NCBI RefSeq assembly: GCF_019972315.1
Contig: NZ_BLIZ01000001.1
Location: 1,810,513 to 1,874,512 of the forward strand
Direction: 5' to 3'
DNA from: Geobacter sp. AOG1
GTDB lineage: Bacteria; Desulfobacterota; Desulfuromonadia; Geobacterales; Geobacteraceae
DNA: 64,000 bases
How positions within the stretch are numbered: position 1 is the first letter of the stretch; every line of letters starts with the position of its first letter. Positions 16,873 to 25,607 of the stretch are shown here, in pieces. The notes beneath the pieces were generated by a model that was not told the origin of the DNA, did not search any database, and saw only the letters and a program-made list of their open reading frames with translations. A program made the position numbers and the translations under genes.

Positions 16873-17129
16873 CGCAGAGACGCAGAGGTGCAAGGACGCA
16901 GGGGAAAACTGGGGAAAGGCTTTTTGAATCTTTTTGTTTGGTTTTCTTTTGCGATGATTGGTTTTACTGCGCCACCGCGTCTCTGCGCCCCTGCGTTAGG
17001 ATTTTACAGGCGAAAGGCTTAACGCAGAGGCGCAAGGACGCAGAGGAACACCTGGAAAAGCTTATTTGAATCTTTTTGTTTGGCTTGTTATCCCTTTGGT
17101 TTATTGTTTTTCCTGCGCCTCTGGGTTAG
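16869..17129. repeat. Two tandem CGCAGAG-type palindromic elements
   Basis: Unit 1 (16869-16998) and unit 2 (17019-17129) begin TTAACGCAGAG and end with the complementary CTGCGTTAGG or CTGGGTTAGG. Internally they share CTTATTTGAATC or a close variant, TTTTTGTTTGG, and a T-rich stretch. Each is 110-130 bp with inverted ends, like a MITE. They precede the GxxExxY gene; two more follow it. Confidence 0.85.
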
Positions 17130-17153
17130 GTATTTACTGAACAAGGGTAAATT

Positions 17154-17534
17154 ATGATCGAAAACCAGATAAGCGGAAATATTGTCGCTTGTGCTGTTGA
17201 AGTTCATAGAAATCTCGGCGGTCCCGGCTTATTGGAAAATGTCTATGAAGAAGCATTGGCTTGGGAACTACAACAACGTGGCTTTGTTGTTGAGCGCCAG
17301 AAAACGGTGCCGGTAAAATATAAAGGGAATCTGTTAGCCTCACCGCTTCGTCTCGATTTATTGGTTGAAAATCAGATCATTGTTGAAGTAAAGGCAGCGG
17401 CTCAATATAACCCGATATTTGAGGCACAGGCGCTAACCTACTTGAGAATGCTTGATCTGAGACTTGCTTTGGTAATCAACTTTGGGGAAAAGTTTGTAAA
17501 AGATGGTATTCACCGGGTAGTAAATGGTTTGTGA
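17154..17534 (+). CDS. GxxExxY protein (TIGR04256), PD-(D/E)XK-like
   Basis: 126 residues. The naming motif is present as Gly25-x-x-Glu28-x-x-Tyr31, preceded by the helix VACAVEVHRNLG, and a nuclease-like core follows with Asp69 in LRLDLLV and Glu79-x-Lys81 in IIVEVKA. This arrangement matches the PD-(D/E)XK nuclease superfamily; a cellular role for GxxExxY proteins is not established. The gene stands alone with two CGCAGAG elements on each side and shares neither operon nor function with the glycosyltransferases around it. Sequence composition is AT-richer than its neighbours. Confidence 0.9.
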   Translation: MIENQISGNIVACAVEVHRNLGGPGLLENVYEEALAWELQQRGFVVERQKTVPVKYKGNLLASPLRLDLLVENQIIVEVKAAAQYNPIFEAQALTYLRMLDLRLALVINFGEKFVKDGIHRVVNGL

Positions 17535-17544
17535 TTTTTGATGC

Positions 17545-17767
17545 TTAACGCAGTGCCGCAGAGAAAAACCAGGAAAGATTTTCTGCGCGTCTCCGCTCTC
17601 TGCGCCCTTGCGTTAGGATTTTACAAGCGAAAGGCTTAACGCAGGGACGCAGAGACGCAAGGACGCAGGGGAACACCTGGAAAAGCTTATTTGGATCTTT
17701 TTGTTTGGGTTATACCTTTGGTTTATTGTTTTTACTGCGTCTCCGCGCCCCTGCGCCTCTGCGTTAA
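17545..17767. repeat. Two further CGCAGAG-type elements after the GxxExxY gene
   Basis: A shortened unit (17545-17615) and a full unit (17635-17767), both opening TTAACGCAG and closing CTTGCGTTAGG or CTCTGCGTTAA. The full unit repeats the internal sequence of units 1 and 2, including CACCTGGAAAAGCTTATTTG and TTTTTGTTTGG. The array is in direct orientation on both sides of the gene. Confidence 0.85.
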
Positions 17768-17800
17768 AGCTTGAAAACGAAGAACACCGGAGCATTCTCT

Positions 17801-20212
17801 ATGACTGAACGGAAAAAAAACCTGCTGGCGCTTGCCGGCTTGCTGGCGGTGCTGTTCATATACTTTGCCAAGATCCTCTTCACCCACCAGATAATCCGGG
17901 CGCCGGACATTACCAATGAGTTCTACTGGACCATCCGCCACTTCAAGGAGATGGGGTTTTTCGAGCTGTTCCGGACCCACCTGCAGGCCGGCTGGGACAT
18001 ATATGCCAACAGTGGCGGAACCGAAGGAGGCGGGACTGCCTCTATGCAGTTCCTTTATTACCGGAATCTTCTGTTCTGGCTCATTCCGGAACCGGCCAAC
18101 GTGGCGTGGTTCATCGTCTTCCACCTCTTTGTCGGTGGTGCCGGGACCTACTGCTACTGCCGTGCCATCGGCTGCAGCAGGACGGCCGCCTTTCTCGGTG
18201 GTCTGCTGTTCGCCATCGTGCCGGAAAACGCCTCCCTCATCAACGCCGGCCATGCCCAGAAGATCGCCACCATCAGCTTCGCCCCCTGGGCCTTCTATTT
18301 CTTCGAAAAGGGGTTCATCTGCCGCCGGGTGATCTGGTTCCTCGCTGCCGGCTTCGTGCTCGCCTTCCAGTTCTTCAACATGCACTGGCAGATCGCCTTC
18401 TATACCTGTCTCGGGATCGGCGTGTACGGCGTTGGACGCTCTGTCGGCATCCTGGTGGCTGAACGGCAGCGGTCGCCGGGGCAGGTCGGCCGGCTGGTGG
18501 GGCTCAACCTGGTGACCATGTTCTTTTTCCTCTCCACGGTGGCCATCTCCCTCGTCCCCCTGGCGGACTGGTCCAAGGATACCACCCGCGGCGTGCAGAC
18601 TGGCGCCAACCAGGGGCAGGGGGGGCTGAACCTGGATGAGGCCATGTCATGGTCCATGCCTCCCGAGGAGCTGGCGACCTTCGTGGTCCCCGGCCTGTTC
18701 GGATATTCCCGCCAGGAGGGGGGATACAATACCGGTGATATCGATGCCTACTACTGGGGACGGATGGTTTTCACCCAGACCATCGACTATATGGGGCTTC
18801 TCCCCTGGCTCCTCCTCCCCCTGCCGCTCATCTTCCGGCGTGACCGCTATACCTGGCTGGCGCTGGCGGGCGTGGTGGTCGGCATCCTCTTTTCCCTGGG
18901 TAAATATACCCCTTTTTACTGGTTTCTCTTCGAGCATTTCCCTGGCATCAACCACTTCCGGGTGCCGAAGATGATGATGTTCATCCCGGCCCTTGGCCTG
19001 GGGGTGCTGGCTGCCCGGGGGCTCGACATTCTCCGTGATGAAGGGGTGCGCGGGACAAGGGAGTTTCGCCGTTATCTGACTGCTGTGCTGGCGCTACCGC
19101 TCCTGCTTCTCGTCATGGTGGCGGTGGAGGCGGCCGGGCGGGACTTCTTGTTGAACCGGTTCATCGAGGCATTTGCCCAGCCGACCCGGTACGAGCAAGG
19201 GCCGCAACTGGTGATGAACCGCTGGAACAATCTGGTAAGGGAGACGGCAATTGCGACGGTGGTGGCGGCTCTCCATGCCGCTATGCTGTTCGCTCTTGCC
19301 CGAAAATGGCTTTCCCTGAGGATCGTGCTGCCAGTCCTTTTCCTCCTGTTTTTGGCCGATACGGGACGGGTGAACGCCAAGTTCATGCTGCTGCAGGATC
19401 TCCCCCAATCGTTGCGGGGAACCAAAACCCCCGTGATGGAGTACCTGGCCCGGGATTCGAAGGAGTACCGGGTCCTTCCCATGAACGGCCGCGATCCGAT
19501 GCATTATGTGAGCAACGGCATTCCGGTGATGTTTACCTCCAACCCGGTGATGATGCAGCGCTGGCAGGATTTCCTCGACGGGTTTACCTTCGATTCGGCC
19601 ATGCTGGATCTTCTGAACGTGAAGTATCTCGTCTACGACACCGTCCAGTACGAAAAGGAAAAGGACAAACTGGGGGACCGCTTCAGGCCGGTCTTTACCT
19701 CACCCGATGGGGCCGAAGTGGTACTGGAAAACCGGACGGTGCTCCCCAAGGCATGGCTGGTGCCGACAGTACTCGTAACGACTGAACCCCGTCAGCAATT
19801 GCCGGTTCTGCAGAGTCCGCTCTTCGACCCGCGGCGCCTGGCGCTGGTGGAGTCCCCGCCTTCCCTTCCCCTGGCTGATCAGGCGTCGGCTGGGACCGTG
19901 GGGGATGTTGCCGTGAAGAGCTATGAACCGAACTTCCTCAAAGTAAACGCCCAGACTGCCGGGAATGCCCTGCTGGTCATGGGGGAGAAGTATTACAAGG
20001 GGTGGCGGGCACGGGTGGACGGCAAACCTGCCGAGATTCAGCGGGTTGACTACATCCTGCGCGGCGTGTACCTTACGCCGGGGACCCACACGGTGGAATT
20101 CACCTTCGATCCGCTCCCCTTCAAGATCGGCAAATACCTGACCCTGGCTTCCTTCGCGTTTTTTGCCTTCATGGTGGCGCGGGAGATGTTGCTGAGAAAA
20201 AGGCGGGGTTAA
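17801..20212 (+). CDS. YfhO family membrane protein
   Basis: About 803 residues. Roughly twelve to thirteen hydrophobic helices occupy residues 10-560, beginning NLLALAGLLAVLFIYFAKIL, with an acidic first external loop (APDITNE). The C-terminal 200 residues form a soluble, beta-rich domain including KYYKGWRARVDGKPAEI, a final helix, and a basic tail. This is the YfhO layout, a GT-C-like family implicated in transferring sugars onto cell-envelope polymers. ATG 17801 has GGAG about ten bases upstream; in-frame codons from 17771 lie in repeat DNA. A paralogue lies at 54,944. Confidence 0.8.
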   Translation: MTERKKNLLALAGLLAVLFIYFAKILFTHQIIRAPDITNEFYWTIRHFKEMGFFELFRTHLQAGWDIYANSGGTEGGGTASMQFLYYRNLLFWLIPEPANVAWFIVFHLFVGGAGTYCYCRAIGCSRTAAFLGGLLFAIVPENASLINAGHAQKIATISFAPWAFYFFEKGFICRRVIWFLAAGFVLAFQFFNMHWQIAFYTCLGIGVYGVGRSVGILVAERQRSPGQVGRLVGLNLVTMFFFLSTVAISLVPLADWSKDTTRGVQTGANQGQGGLNLDEAMSWSMPPEELATFVVPGLFGYSRQEGGYNTGDIDAYYWGRMVFTQTIDYMGLLPWLLLPLPLIFRRDRYTWLALAGVVVGILFSLGKYTPFYWFLFEHFPGINHFRVPKMMMFIPALGLGVLAARGLDILRDEGVRGTREFRRYLTAVLALPLLLLVMVAVEAAGRDFLLNRFIEAFAQPTRYEQGPQLVMNRWNNLVRETAIATVVAALHAAMLFALARKWLSLRIVLPVLFLLFLADTGRVNAKFMLLQDLPQSLRGTKTPVMEYLARDSKEYRVLPMNGRDPMHYVSNGIPVMFTSNPVMMQRWQDFLDGFTFDSAMLDLLNVKYLVYDTVQYEKEKDKLGDRFRPVFTSPDGAEVVLENRTVLPKAWLVPTVLVTTEPRQQLPVLQSPLFDPRRLALVESPPSLPLADQASAGTVGDVAVKSYEPNFLKVNAQTAGNALLVMGEKYYKGWRARVDGKPAEIQRVDYILRGVYLTPGTHTVEFTFDPLPFKIGKYLTLASFAFFAFMVAREMLLRKRRG

Positions 20213-20223
20213 CCAAGGCATAT

Positions 20224-20325
20224 AACGCAGAGGCGCAGGGACGCGGTGGCGCGGAGAAATCAAAGTCCTGAGTAAAAGCAGATATGTTTTCTCTGCGTCG
20301 TTGCGTCTCCGCGTCTCTGCGTTAA
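20224..20325. repeat. Isolated CGCAGAG-type element
   Basis: Opens TAACGCAGAGGCGCAGGG and closes with its complement-like CGCGTCTCTGCGTTAA, 102 bp in all. The interior differs from the units at 17 kb. It lies between the YfhO gene and the methyltransferase at 20366. Confidence 0.8.
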
Positions 20326-20365
20326 TAGATTTGTGCATGTTAAACGTACCCCACATGGAGCAACT

Positions 20366-21070
20366 TTGAACTGTTGCGACGAAACCATTGACGAACTGCG
20401 GCGCTTCGATCTTCGCCTCATTCAGCCCCGTCATGGGTACCGATTTTCTCTTGATCCGCTTCTCCTGTGTGAGTTTGCCGACGTAAGAGAGGGTGAGAGG
20501 GGAGTGGATCTGGGGACCGGTTGCGGCGTGATCCCCCTGGTGCTGGCCCGTCTTGCGACGGGGGTACATTTTGTCGGCGTTGAGCACCAGCAGGCAATGG
20601 TAGGAATTGCTGAGCGTAATGCACATCTGAATGGGTTGGGGGATCAGGTGACGATTCTGGAAGAGGATGTAGGACGGCTGCGGGAGCATTTCCCCGTTTC
20701 TACCTTCGACCTGGTGACGGCCAATCCCCCCTACCGCCGGCGCGGCACCGGTCGCATTAGTCCCCGGACCGGGCGGGACCTGGCACGGCACGAGTCAACC
20801 GCCGGCCTGGCCGATTTTATGGCGACTGCAAAGTATCTGGTGAAACCGACGGGTCGGATCTGCTTCATTTCCCATCCCTCCCGGCTAGCCGAGTTCTTCG
20901 CCCTGGCGACGGAACTGAAACTGGCGCCGCTTCGTCTGCGGATGGTGCATGGATATGGAGATGCCGACGCGCGGATGTTCATGGTCGAACTGGCAAAGGG
21001 GCGGAAGGGAGAACTGCGGGTGCTGCCGCCGCTTTTAGTCCGTAACGAGGGATCGGATCAGGAAGGATGA
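20366..21070 (+). CDS. trmN6: tRNA1(Val) (adenine-37-N6)-methyltransferase family protein
   Basis: 234 residues. After an N-terminal stretch DLRLIQPRHGYRFSLDPLLL, the SAM motif VDLGTGCGVIPLVLA lies near residues 48-62 and the N6-adenine catalytic motif NPPYRRRGTGRISP near 119-132. NPPY plus the RFSLD region is characteristic of the YfiC/TrmN6 group that methylates A37 of tRNA-Val. TTG 20366, five bases after GGAG (20357-20360), is preferred over GTG 20333, which has no such site and adjoins a repeat. The gene has no obvious link with the glycan genes around it. Confidence 0.8.
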   Translation: MNCCDETIDELRRFDLRLIQPRHGYRFSLDPLLLCEFADVREGERGVDLGTGCGVIPLVLARLATGVHFVGVEHQQAMVGIAERNAHLNGLGDQVTILEEDVGRLREHFPVSTFDLVTANPPYRRRGTGRISPRTGRDLARHESTAGLADFMATAKYLVKPTGRICFISHPSRLAEFFALATELKLAPLRLRMVHGYGDADARMFMVELAKGRKGELRVLPPLLVRNEGSDQEG

Positions 21071-21120
21071 AGACGATTCGGATATTTATCACCAGAGTGC
21101 TATCAGAAGGAGGTTGACCT

Positions 21121-21882
21121 TTGCTGAACGGAAAGAAAATTGCGGTGGTGCTTCCTGCCTATAATGCGGCAAAAACGTTGGAGATGACCTACAGCGAGAT
21201 TCCCTTTGAGTTTGTCGATGAGGTCATCCTCGTTGATGACGCCAGTCGCGACGATACGGCCGAGGTGGCCCGGCGGTTGGGAATACGGACCATTGTCCAC
21301 GAACAGAATAAAGGGTATGGTGGCAATCAGAAAACCTGTTACCGTATGGCACTGGAGCATGGTGCGGACATTGTGGTCATGCTCCACCCCGACTACCAGT
21401 ACACGCCGAAACTTATCACGTCCATGGCTGCCATGATCGCCTTCGGCGAGTTCGATGCGGTGCTGGCCTCCCGTATCCTTGGCATCGGCGCCCTCAAGGG
21501 GGGAATGCCGCTCTACAAGTACCTTGCCAACCGGTTTCTGACCCTGTTCGAAAACCTCCTGCTCGGGCACAAGCTTTCCGAATACCATACCGGGTACCGT
21601 GCCTTTTCCCGGGAAATTCTGGAATCCCTTCCGTTGGAGAAGAATTCTGATGACTTCGTGTTCGACAACCAGATGCTGGCTCAGATCGTCTGGTTTGGTT
21701 ACCGGATCGGCGAAGTGAGTTGCCCGACCAAGTATTTCGATGATGCTTCGTCCATAAATTTCAGACGTAGCGTGATTTACGGGATGGGGGTCATGAAAAC
21801 GGCGCTACAGTTCAGACTGGCGAAGATAGGGCTGGCGTCTGGAGGAATTTTTGCCAAGGGGAGTGATTGTGCGGGGAAATGA
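21121..21882 (+). CDS. Family 2 glycosyltransferase, dolichol-phosphate-mannose-synthase-like
   Basis: 253 residues. The GT-A core shows [32 protein letters not shown] near residue 40 and [10 protein letters not shown] near 87, where the DxD position reads HPD. RYMALEHG-type and [12 protein letters not shown] (about 158) segments are typical of this GT2 branch. No C-terminal membrane helices are present, unlike the enzyme at 3220. The TTG start follows AGAAGGAGG at eight bases, a very strong site. It overlaps the next gene, a GT-C transferase that could use the lipid-linked sugar made here. Confidence 0.85.
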   Translation: MLNGKKIAVVLPAYNAAKTLEMTYSEIPFEFVDEVILVDDASRDDTAEVARRLGIRTIVHEQNKGYGGNQKTCYRMALEHGADIVVMLHPDYQYTPKLITSMAAMIAFGEFDAVLASRILGIGALKGGMPLYKYLANRFLTLFENLLLGHKLSEYHTGYRAFSREILESLPLEKNSDDFVFDNQMLAQIVWFGYRIGEVSCPTKYFDDASSINFRRSVIYGMGVMKTALQFRLAKIGLASGGIFAKGSDCAGK

Positions 21883-23497
21883 GCTGTCCGGGACGGACAA
21901 TCTTACCAAGGGTGACCTGCTCATCATGGGTACCTTGTTCCTTGTCGCCTTGGGGATAAAGTTCTACTTCCTGCAGTTCTGTCGGGTCATATCATCGGAC
22001 GGTGTCGCCTATGCCCAGATTGCCCGAGATATACTTGCCGGGAGAGGATTTGCCGGCGCCACCCATTTTCCCCCCTTCTATCCGCTGCTCGTGGCCCTTT
22101 TTCATACGATGTTCAGCGACATCGAACTTGCGGGGAGACTGGCCGCAATGTTCATGGGGAGCCTGCTTGTCATTCCGGTCTATCTGCTCGCCCGTGAATT
22201 TTTTGACCGGCAGGTAGGCATCATGGCTGCCGTTCTCGTCATGGCCTGGCCCAGCCTCCGGCTATGGTCAAACGAGGTGATGAGTCAGTCAACCTACATC
22301 ACCTTGGTACTGCTCGGTGGTTATCTCATCTGGCATGCCTGCAAGAGCAGGTCGGTGGCGTATGCCGTGGCCGGTGGCCTGGCCATGGGGATGGCGCACC
22401 TAACCCGTTCCGAAGGGGTGCTCGTTTTCCTTGTTCTCTCTCTTGTTCTTGCGGTCGATGCGGGGGTAAAACGTGACGGCCGACAATTCGTCTGTCTCCT
22501 GGCCGGGTGGTGTGCATTCGTTGTCGTGTTTTTTCCCTATGCCTACTTTCTCCATGAGGTAACCGGCACGTGGCAACTCACGGGGAAGAGCCGCGTTGCC
22601 CTGGCGGATTCGCTGATGGAGTATCTCGGCCGGCCCGACCTGAAAAGGGACCCCGCTTTCCAGGAAATCGGCTATCTGGACGTGGTGAGACGTTATCCCG
22701 ACTTCCTTCGTCAGAATATTCCTGAGAATCTGATGAAATTCATCAGGGAATTTGTGCCCCCCTATCTCTGGCTGCTCGGCCTGCTCGGCTTCTGCACCGG
22801 CGGCTGGAGCCGGGATAAACTCAAGGAGCGGGCCTTTCTGATTGCCACCTTCGCGCCGATGGGGATCATCGTCGTTTTTTTCTTCATTGGGCCGGAGTAT
22901 ACCCAGCCGTACCTGCCGGTATTCTTCCTGTGGGTTTCTGCCGGTGCCCTCTGGATGGAGAAGCGGGCACTCGCCCTTGTGGGAGTGGGTCGCCATCCGC
23001 TCCTTACCCTGCGGGGGGCGGGAGGTATGTTCTCGCTGGCGGCAACGGTGCTGTTCGCTCTCTATCTCCTCGTTGGCCAGGTCCCTGCAGACCGTAATCT
23101 TCCCTATCACTTTTCCCAGGATGGGGGGCGGTATGATCACAAACGGATAGGTCAACTATTGAATGAATATCTGCCGAAATCGGCCAGGATAATGACGCGT
23201 TGGGGGAGGGTCGGGTTCTACGCGGACAGGGGGTGGGTTGATATGCCCCAGGCCAGTCTTGAAGAGATCGTGGCAACGGCCCGGAAGAGTGGTACCCGGT
23301 ACATTGTAGTCGATGGGGCACTTGCCGGTTTGCGTCCGCAGTTGGGAGTTTTGTACGAGCCCCTCTTCGTCGAAGGTGCCAGCGGGGTCTACGTTGAAAA
23401 GGGGGATGGTTTCAGACCGCTCCCCGGCCTGAAGCTGTACTTCCTGTACCGGGACCCTTCCAGTGTGGGGGTTGCGGTCTACGAAGTGCTGGGATAG
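21869..23497 (+). CDS. ArnT-like GT-C glycosyltransferase (GT39/PMT_2)
   Basis: About 542 residues. The first periplasmic loop reads [20 protein letters not shown], with the Asp and Arg-Asp pattern of PMT_2 transferases, and then [11 protein letters not shown]; ten or more helices follow, ending in a soluble C-terminal domain. Such proteins move a sugar from undecaprenyl phosphate to a periplasmic acceptor. GTG 21869, just after AAGGGGAG, is taken as start; it overlaps the GT2 by 14 bases, which supports a donor-maker and transferase pair. Confidence 0.8.
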   Translation: MRGNELSGTDNLTKGDLLIMGTLFLVALGIKFYFLQFCRVISSDGVAYAQIARDILAGRGFAGATHFPPFYPLLVALFHTMFSDIELAGRLAAMFMGSLLVIPVYLLAREFFDRQVGIMAAVLVMAWPSLRLWSNEVMSQSTYITLVLLGGYLIWHACKSRSVAYAVAGGLAMGMAHLTRSEGVLVFLVLSLVLAVDAGVKRDGRQFVCLLAGWCAFVVVFFPYAYFLHEVTGTWQLTGKSRVALADSLMEYLGRPDLKRDPAFQEIGYLDVVRRYPDFLRQNIPENLMKFIREFVPPYLWLLGLLGFCTGGWSRDKLKERAFLIATFAPMGIIVVFFFIGPEYTQPYLPVFFLWVSAGALWMEKRALALVGVGRHPLLTLRGAGGMFSLAATVLFALYLLVGQVPADRNLPYHFSQDGGRYDHKRIGQLLNEYLPKSARIMTRWGRVGFYADRGWVDMPQASLEEIVATARKSGTRYIVVDGALAGLRPQLGVLYEPLFVEGASGVYVEKGDGFRPLPGLKLYFLYRDPSSVGVAVYEVLG

Positions 23498-23512
23498 CAC
23501 GTTCAGCTATCC
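23492..23512. terminator. Hairpin between convergent genes
   Basis: GGATAGC (23492-23498) and GCTATCC (23506-23512) form a perfect seven-pair stem around ACGTTCA. The stem includes the stop codon of the + strand gene. The downstream T content is modest, so termination efficiency is uncertain. Confidence 0.5.
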
Positions 23513-23524
23513 GGCGGGTTTCTT

Positions 23525-24022
23525 TCATCGCTCCCGTTTCCGGGGTTCCGTTGCCAGATGCCTGCTCAGTAGGCCAGCGATGGCGTCACGCAGTTCCTGA
23601 TCCGTCACGGCCGCCGTCTGTTCAGCTATCCGTTCCCGTTCGGCGGCGGAAAGGGTTCGTGACGGTGGCGGTGGAGATTTCACCGCTACAGGCTGTGTTT
23701 CCGGCTGACCGGCCCGGAGGTAGATATCCGTGACGAGGTCGCACCCGAGCCGGGCATTGAGCCGGGCCGTGATGTCCCGCTTGAGGAAGGTGAGTTGCTG
23801 CATCCAGGGGGAACTGGCAACCGTGACGGTCAGGACTCCATCGCGGAACCCGGTTGGGCGAGCCTGAGCTGCGATCGTAGGACCGACCACTTCCTCCCAG
23901 ACGAGCCATATCTTTCCTTCTTGGAGACGTTTTTCTGCCGGCTTGCCGTGAAGTGCCGTGCCGATCAGGTCGGCGACGGCAAGGGGGCGTGGCATTCTCC
24001 GCCGTTTTTCATCGGCGGCCAT
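23525..24022 (-). CDS. DUF721 (DciA-like) protein
   Basis: 165 residues from ATG at 24022. The DUF721 core is LAVADLIGTALHGKPAEKRL and IWLVWEEVVGPTIAAQARPTGF, then the strand VLTVTVASSPWMQQL and FLKRDITARLNARLG. Related DciA proteins help load the replicative helicase in bacteria without DnaC, but DUF721 is broader and the long Pro/Ser-rich tail here is unlike the shortest members. The frame is open further upstream to 24184, but that part overlaps the preceding gene and is Ser/Pro-rich shadow sequence, so it is left out. Confidence 0.75.
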   Translation of the reverse strand: MAADEKRRRMPRPLAVADLIGTALHGKPAEKRLQEGKIWLVWEEVVGPTIAAQARPTGFRDGVLTVTVASSPWMQQLTFLKRDITARLNARLGCDLVTDIYLRAGQPETQPVAVKSPPPPSRTLSAAERERIAEQTAAVTDQELRDAIAGLLSRHLATEPRKRER

Positions 24023-24320
24023 AGCGTTTCCGGTGGAGGAATCCCCCGATAATCTGCCCGGCCACGGCTCCTCCCAGGGTGAGGGGGATGAATTTCCAGC
24101 TGAAGCCGGATTTGATGCGCAGGTAGATGATAAGGGGGATGGAGATGTGGACGTAGAAATACCAGCCGAAGGTAAATTTTTCATAGCTCTGCCGCAGGTA
24201 GCCGAATGGTACGTTTACGGCCAGGGCGAGCAGAATGAGACCGATGAGTGTCAAGAGGGAGTACATCGGCCCATAGTATGGATTTGGCGAAATTTTGTCA
24301 ATCCGCTTCTTGGAATGCAA
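24009..24320 (-). CDS. Small inner-membrane protein, function unknown
   Basis: About 103 residues if the TTG at 24320 is used; ATG at 24266 would give 85. Three hydrophobic helices are seen: YSLLTLIGLILLALAVNV, FYVHISIPLIIYLRI and FIPLTLGGAVAGQIIGGFL, with a basic C-terminus. No ribosome-binding site is convincing for either start. Its end overlaps the DUF721 start by 14 bases, so the two are co-expressed. No family function is recognised. Confidence 0.55.
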   Translation of the reverse strand: MHSKKRIDKISPNPYYGPMYSLLTLIGLILLALAVNVPFGYLRQSYEKFTFGWYFYVHISIPLIIYLRIKSGFSWKFIPLTLGGAVAGQIIGGFLHRKRYGRR

Positions 24321-24370
24321 TGACGGCCCAGACCGGCACCCTGCCGGAAGGGCATGCGGAAAGGTGATGC

Positions 24371-24634
24371 ATGGTTAACGAAGGCGATTTCGTGGCAATT
24401 TTCAATTCGATCCACCGGGTCATGAAGGCCGAGCAGCTCCTCAAGGGACGCCGTGTGGCGATGCTGCTTATACCCGCACCCCGCGATATCAGCGCCGACT
24501 GCGGCCTTGCCATCAGGTATGCCGCATCGGACCGGGAGGCTGTGGAGGGGGTGATGGCAGAGGCAGGGCTGATTCCGGAGTCGATCTATGTGCGACGGGA
24601 CGGCAAGTATGTGGAGGCAGGGACTAGGGACTAG
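24371..24634 (+). CDS. DUF3343 protein, putative sulfur/selenium carrier-like
   Basis: 87 residues. It matches the small DUF3343 proteins: FVAIFNSIHRVMKAEQLLKG, then VAMLLIPAPRDISADCGLAIRY (read in parts) with a single Cys near residue 44, and IYVRRDGKYVE at the end. The family usually accompanies selenium or sulfur-transfer genes, and here the next gene is YedF. The last codons (GTRD) and the TAG stop are made by GGGACTA heptamers, so the array abuts the domain end. Confidence 0.75.
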   Translation: MVNEGDFVAIFNSIHRVMKAEQLLKGRRVAMLLIPAPRDISADCGLAIRYAASDREAVEGVMAEAGLIPESIYVRRDGKYVEAGTRD

Positions 24635-24801
24635 GGACTAGGGACTAGGAACTAGGAACTAGGAACTAGGAACTAGGAACTAGGAACTAGGAACTAGGAT
24701 CACGGATCACGGATCACGGATCACGGATCACGGATCACGGATCACGGATCACGGATCACGGATCACGGATCACGGATCACGGATCACGGATCACGGATCA
24801 C
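24620..24801 (+). repeat. GGNNNNN heptamer array with three unit types in blocks
   Basis: Exactly 26 heptamers without a phase break: GGGACTA four times (24620-24647), GGAACTA seven times (24648-24696), GGATCAC fifteen times (24697-24801). GGATCAC also ends the array at 4.4 kb. It begins inside the DUF3343 gene and stops just before the yedF ribosome-binding site. Confidence 0.95.
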
Positions 24802-24817
24802 GGCTTTTAAAGGAGTT

Positions 24818-25402
24818 ATGATGAAAACGATGGATTGCCGGAATATGGCCTGTCCGCTGCCGGTGGTGACCGTCAAGCGGGCTTTGGAGGATGCGCCGGG
24901 AGAGGCGCTTCAGGTGCTTCTGGACGACGGCGCGCCCCGGGAGAATGTGGCCCGGTTCGCCGCGAACCGTGGACTGACGGTGACGGAAACCACCCTGGAG
25001 GACGGCGTTGCCCTGGTGATAACGGGTGAGGCGACAACGGCCAGGAAGGGGAATGGCGCCTTGACCGGCCCGACGGTGATGCTCATTGCTTCCGATCGAC
25101 TGGGAGATGGTCCGGAAGAGTTGGGACGCCTGCTCATGAAGAACTTCATTATTACTTTGCTGGAGCTTGACCGGTTGCCGGATCGCCTCATGTTCGTTAA
25201 CAGCGGTGTCCTCCTTGCCACCGAAGGGTCTGAGGTTGTGGAGGCTCTGGAAAAGCTCGGGAATCGTGGGGTGGAGGTGTTGTCATGCGGGATTTGCCTC
25301 GATTATTTCAATCGCAGGAATAAGCTCCTGGCCGGAGCGGTGACCAATATGTTCACCATCGCCGAGAGCCTCCTCACGGCAGGTTCGGTTGTGCGGGTGT
25401 GA
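24818..25402 (+). CDS. yedF: YedF-like sulfurtransferase / selenium metabolism protein
   Basis: 194 residues in two domains. Residues 1-75 are TusA-like with the MDCRNMACPLPVV motif, whose CPxP cysteine carries persulfide in relatives. Residues about 85-194 are DsrE-like (VMLIASDRLGDGPEELGRLLM, FVNSGVLLATEGSEVVEALE, VLSCGICLDYF). The two-domain form is the selenium-metabolism-associated YedF. AGGAG at 24811-24815 is better spaced for the second ATG (24821) than for 24818. With the DUF3343 gene upstream it forms a probable carrier pair. Its TGA stop abuts the next heptamer array. Confidence 0.85.
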   Translation: MMKTMDCRNMACPLPVVTVKRALEDAPGEALQVLLDDGAPRENVARFAANRGLTVTETTLEDGVALVITGEATTARKGNGALTGPTVMLIASDRLGDGPEELGRLLMKNFIITLLELDRLPDRLMFVNSGVLLATEGSEVVEALEKLGNRGVEVLSCGICLDYFNRRNKLLAGAVTNMFTIAESLLTAGSVVRV

Positions 25403-25404
25403 AA

Positions 25405-25474
25405 GGTGAAAGGTGAAAGGTGAAAGGTGAAAGGTGAAAGGTGAAAGGTGAAAGGTGAAAGGTGAAAGGTGAAA
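25405..25474 (+). repeat. GGTGAAA heptamer array before ffh
   Basis: Ten perfect GGTGAAA units, preceded by a degenerate GGTGTGAAA that contains the yedF stop codon. It ends 19 bases before the -35 box of the ffh promoter, so it lies just upstream of the transcription start of a translation operon. Confidence 0.95.
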
Positions 25475-25493
25475 AAGCGCGGGAAAAATTGTC

Positions 25494-25523
25494 TTGACAA
25501 AAACTCTTGCGGCCCTCTATAGT
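25494..25523 (+). promoter_or_regulatory. Sigma-70-type promoter for ffh and the following operon
   Basis: A perfect -35 TTGACA (25494-25499), an 18-bp spacer and TATAGT (25518-25523). The predicted start leaves a leader of about 75 bases before the ffh ATG at 25608. Confidence 0.75.
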
Positions 25524-25607
25524 TAACCTCTTTACTGGTGGATATTTGCGAGCCGGTGCCGGGTATTTGCTCCTACTTGCCAACCATATGGAATAATTAG
25601 AGTTTGC

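Noticed and set aside
24620-24801. Tandem repeats as a CRISPR array
   Set aside because: Units are seven bases, head to tail, with no spacers and no cas genes nearby.
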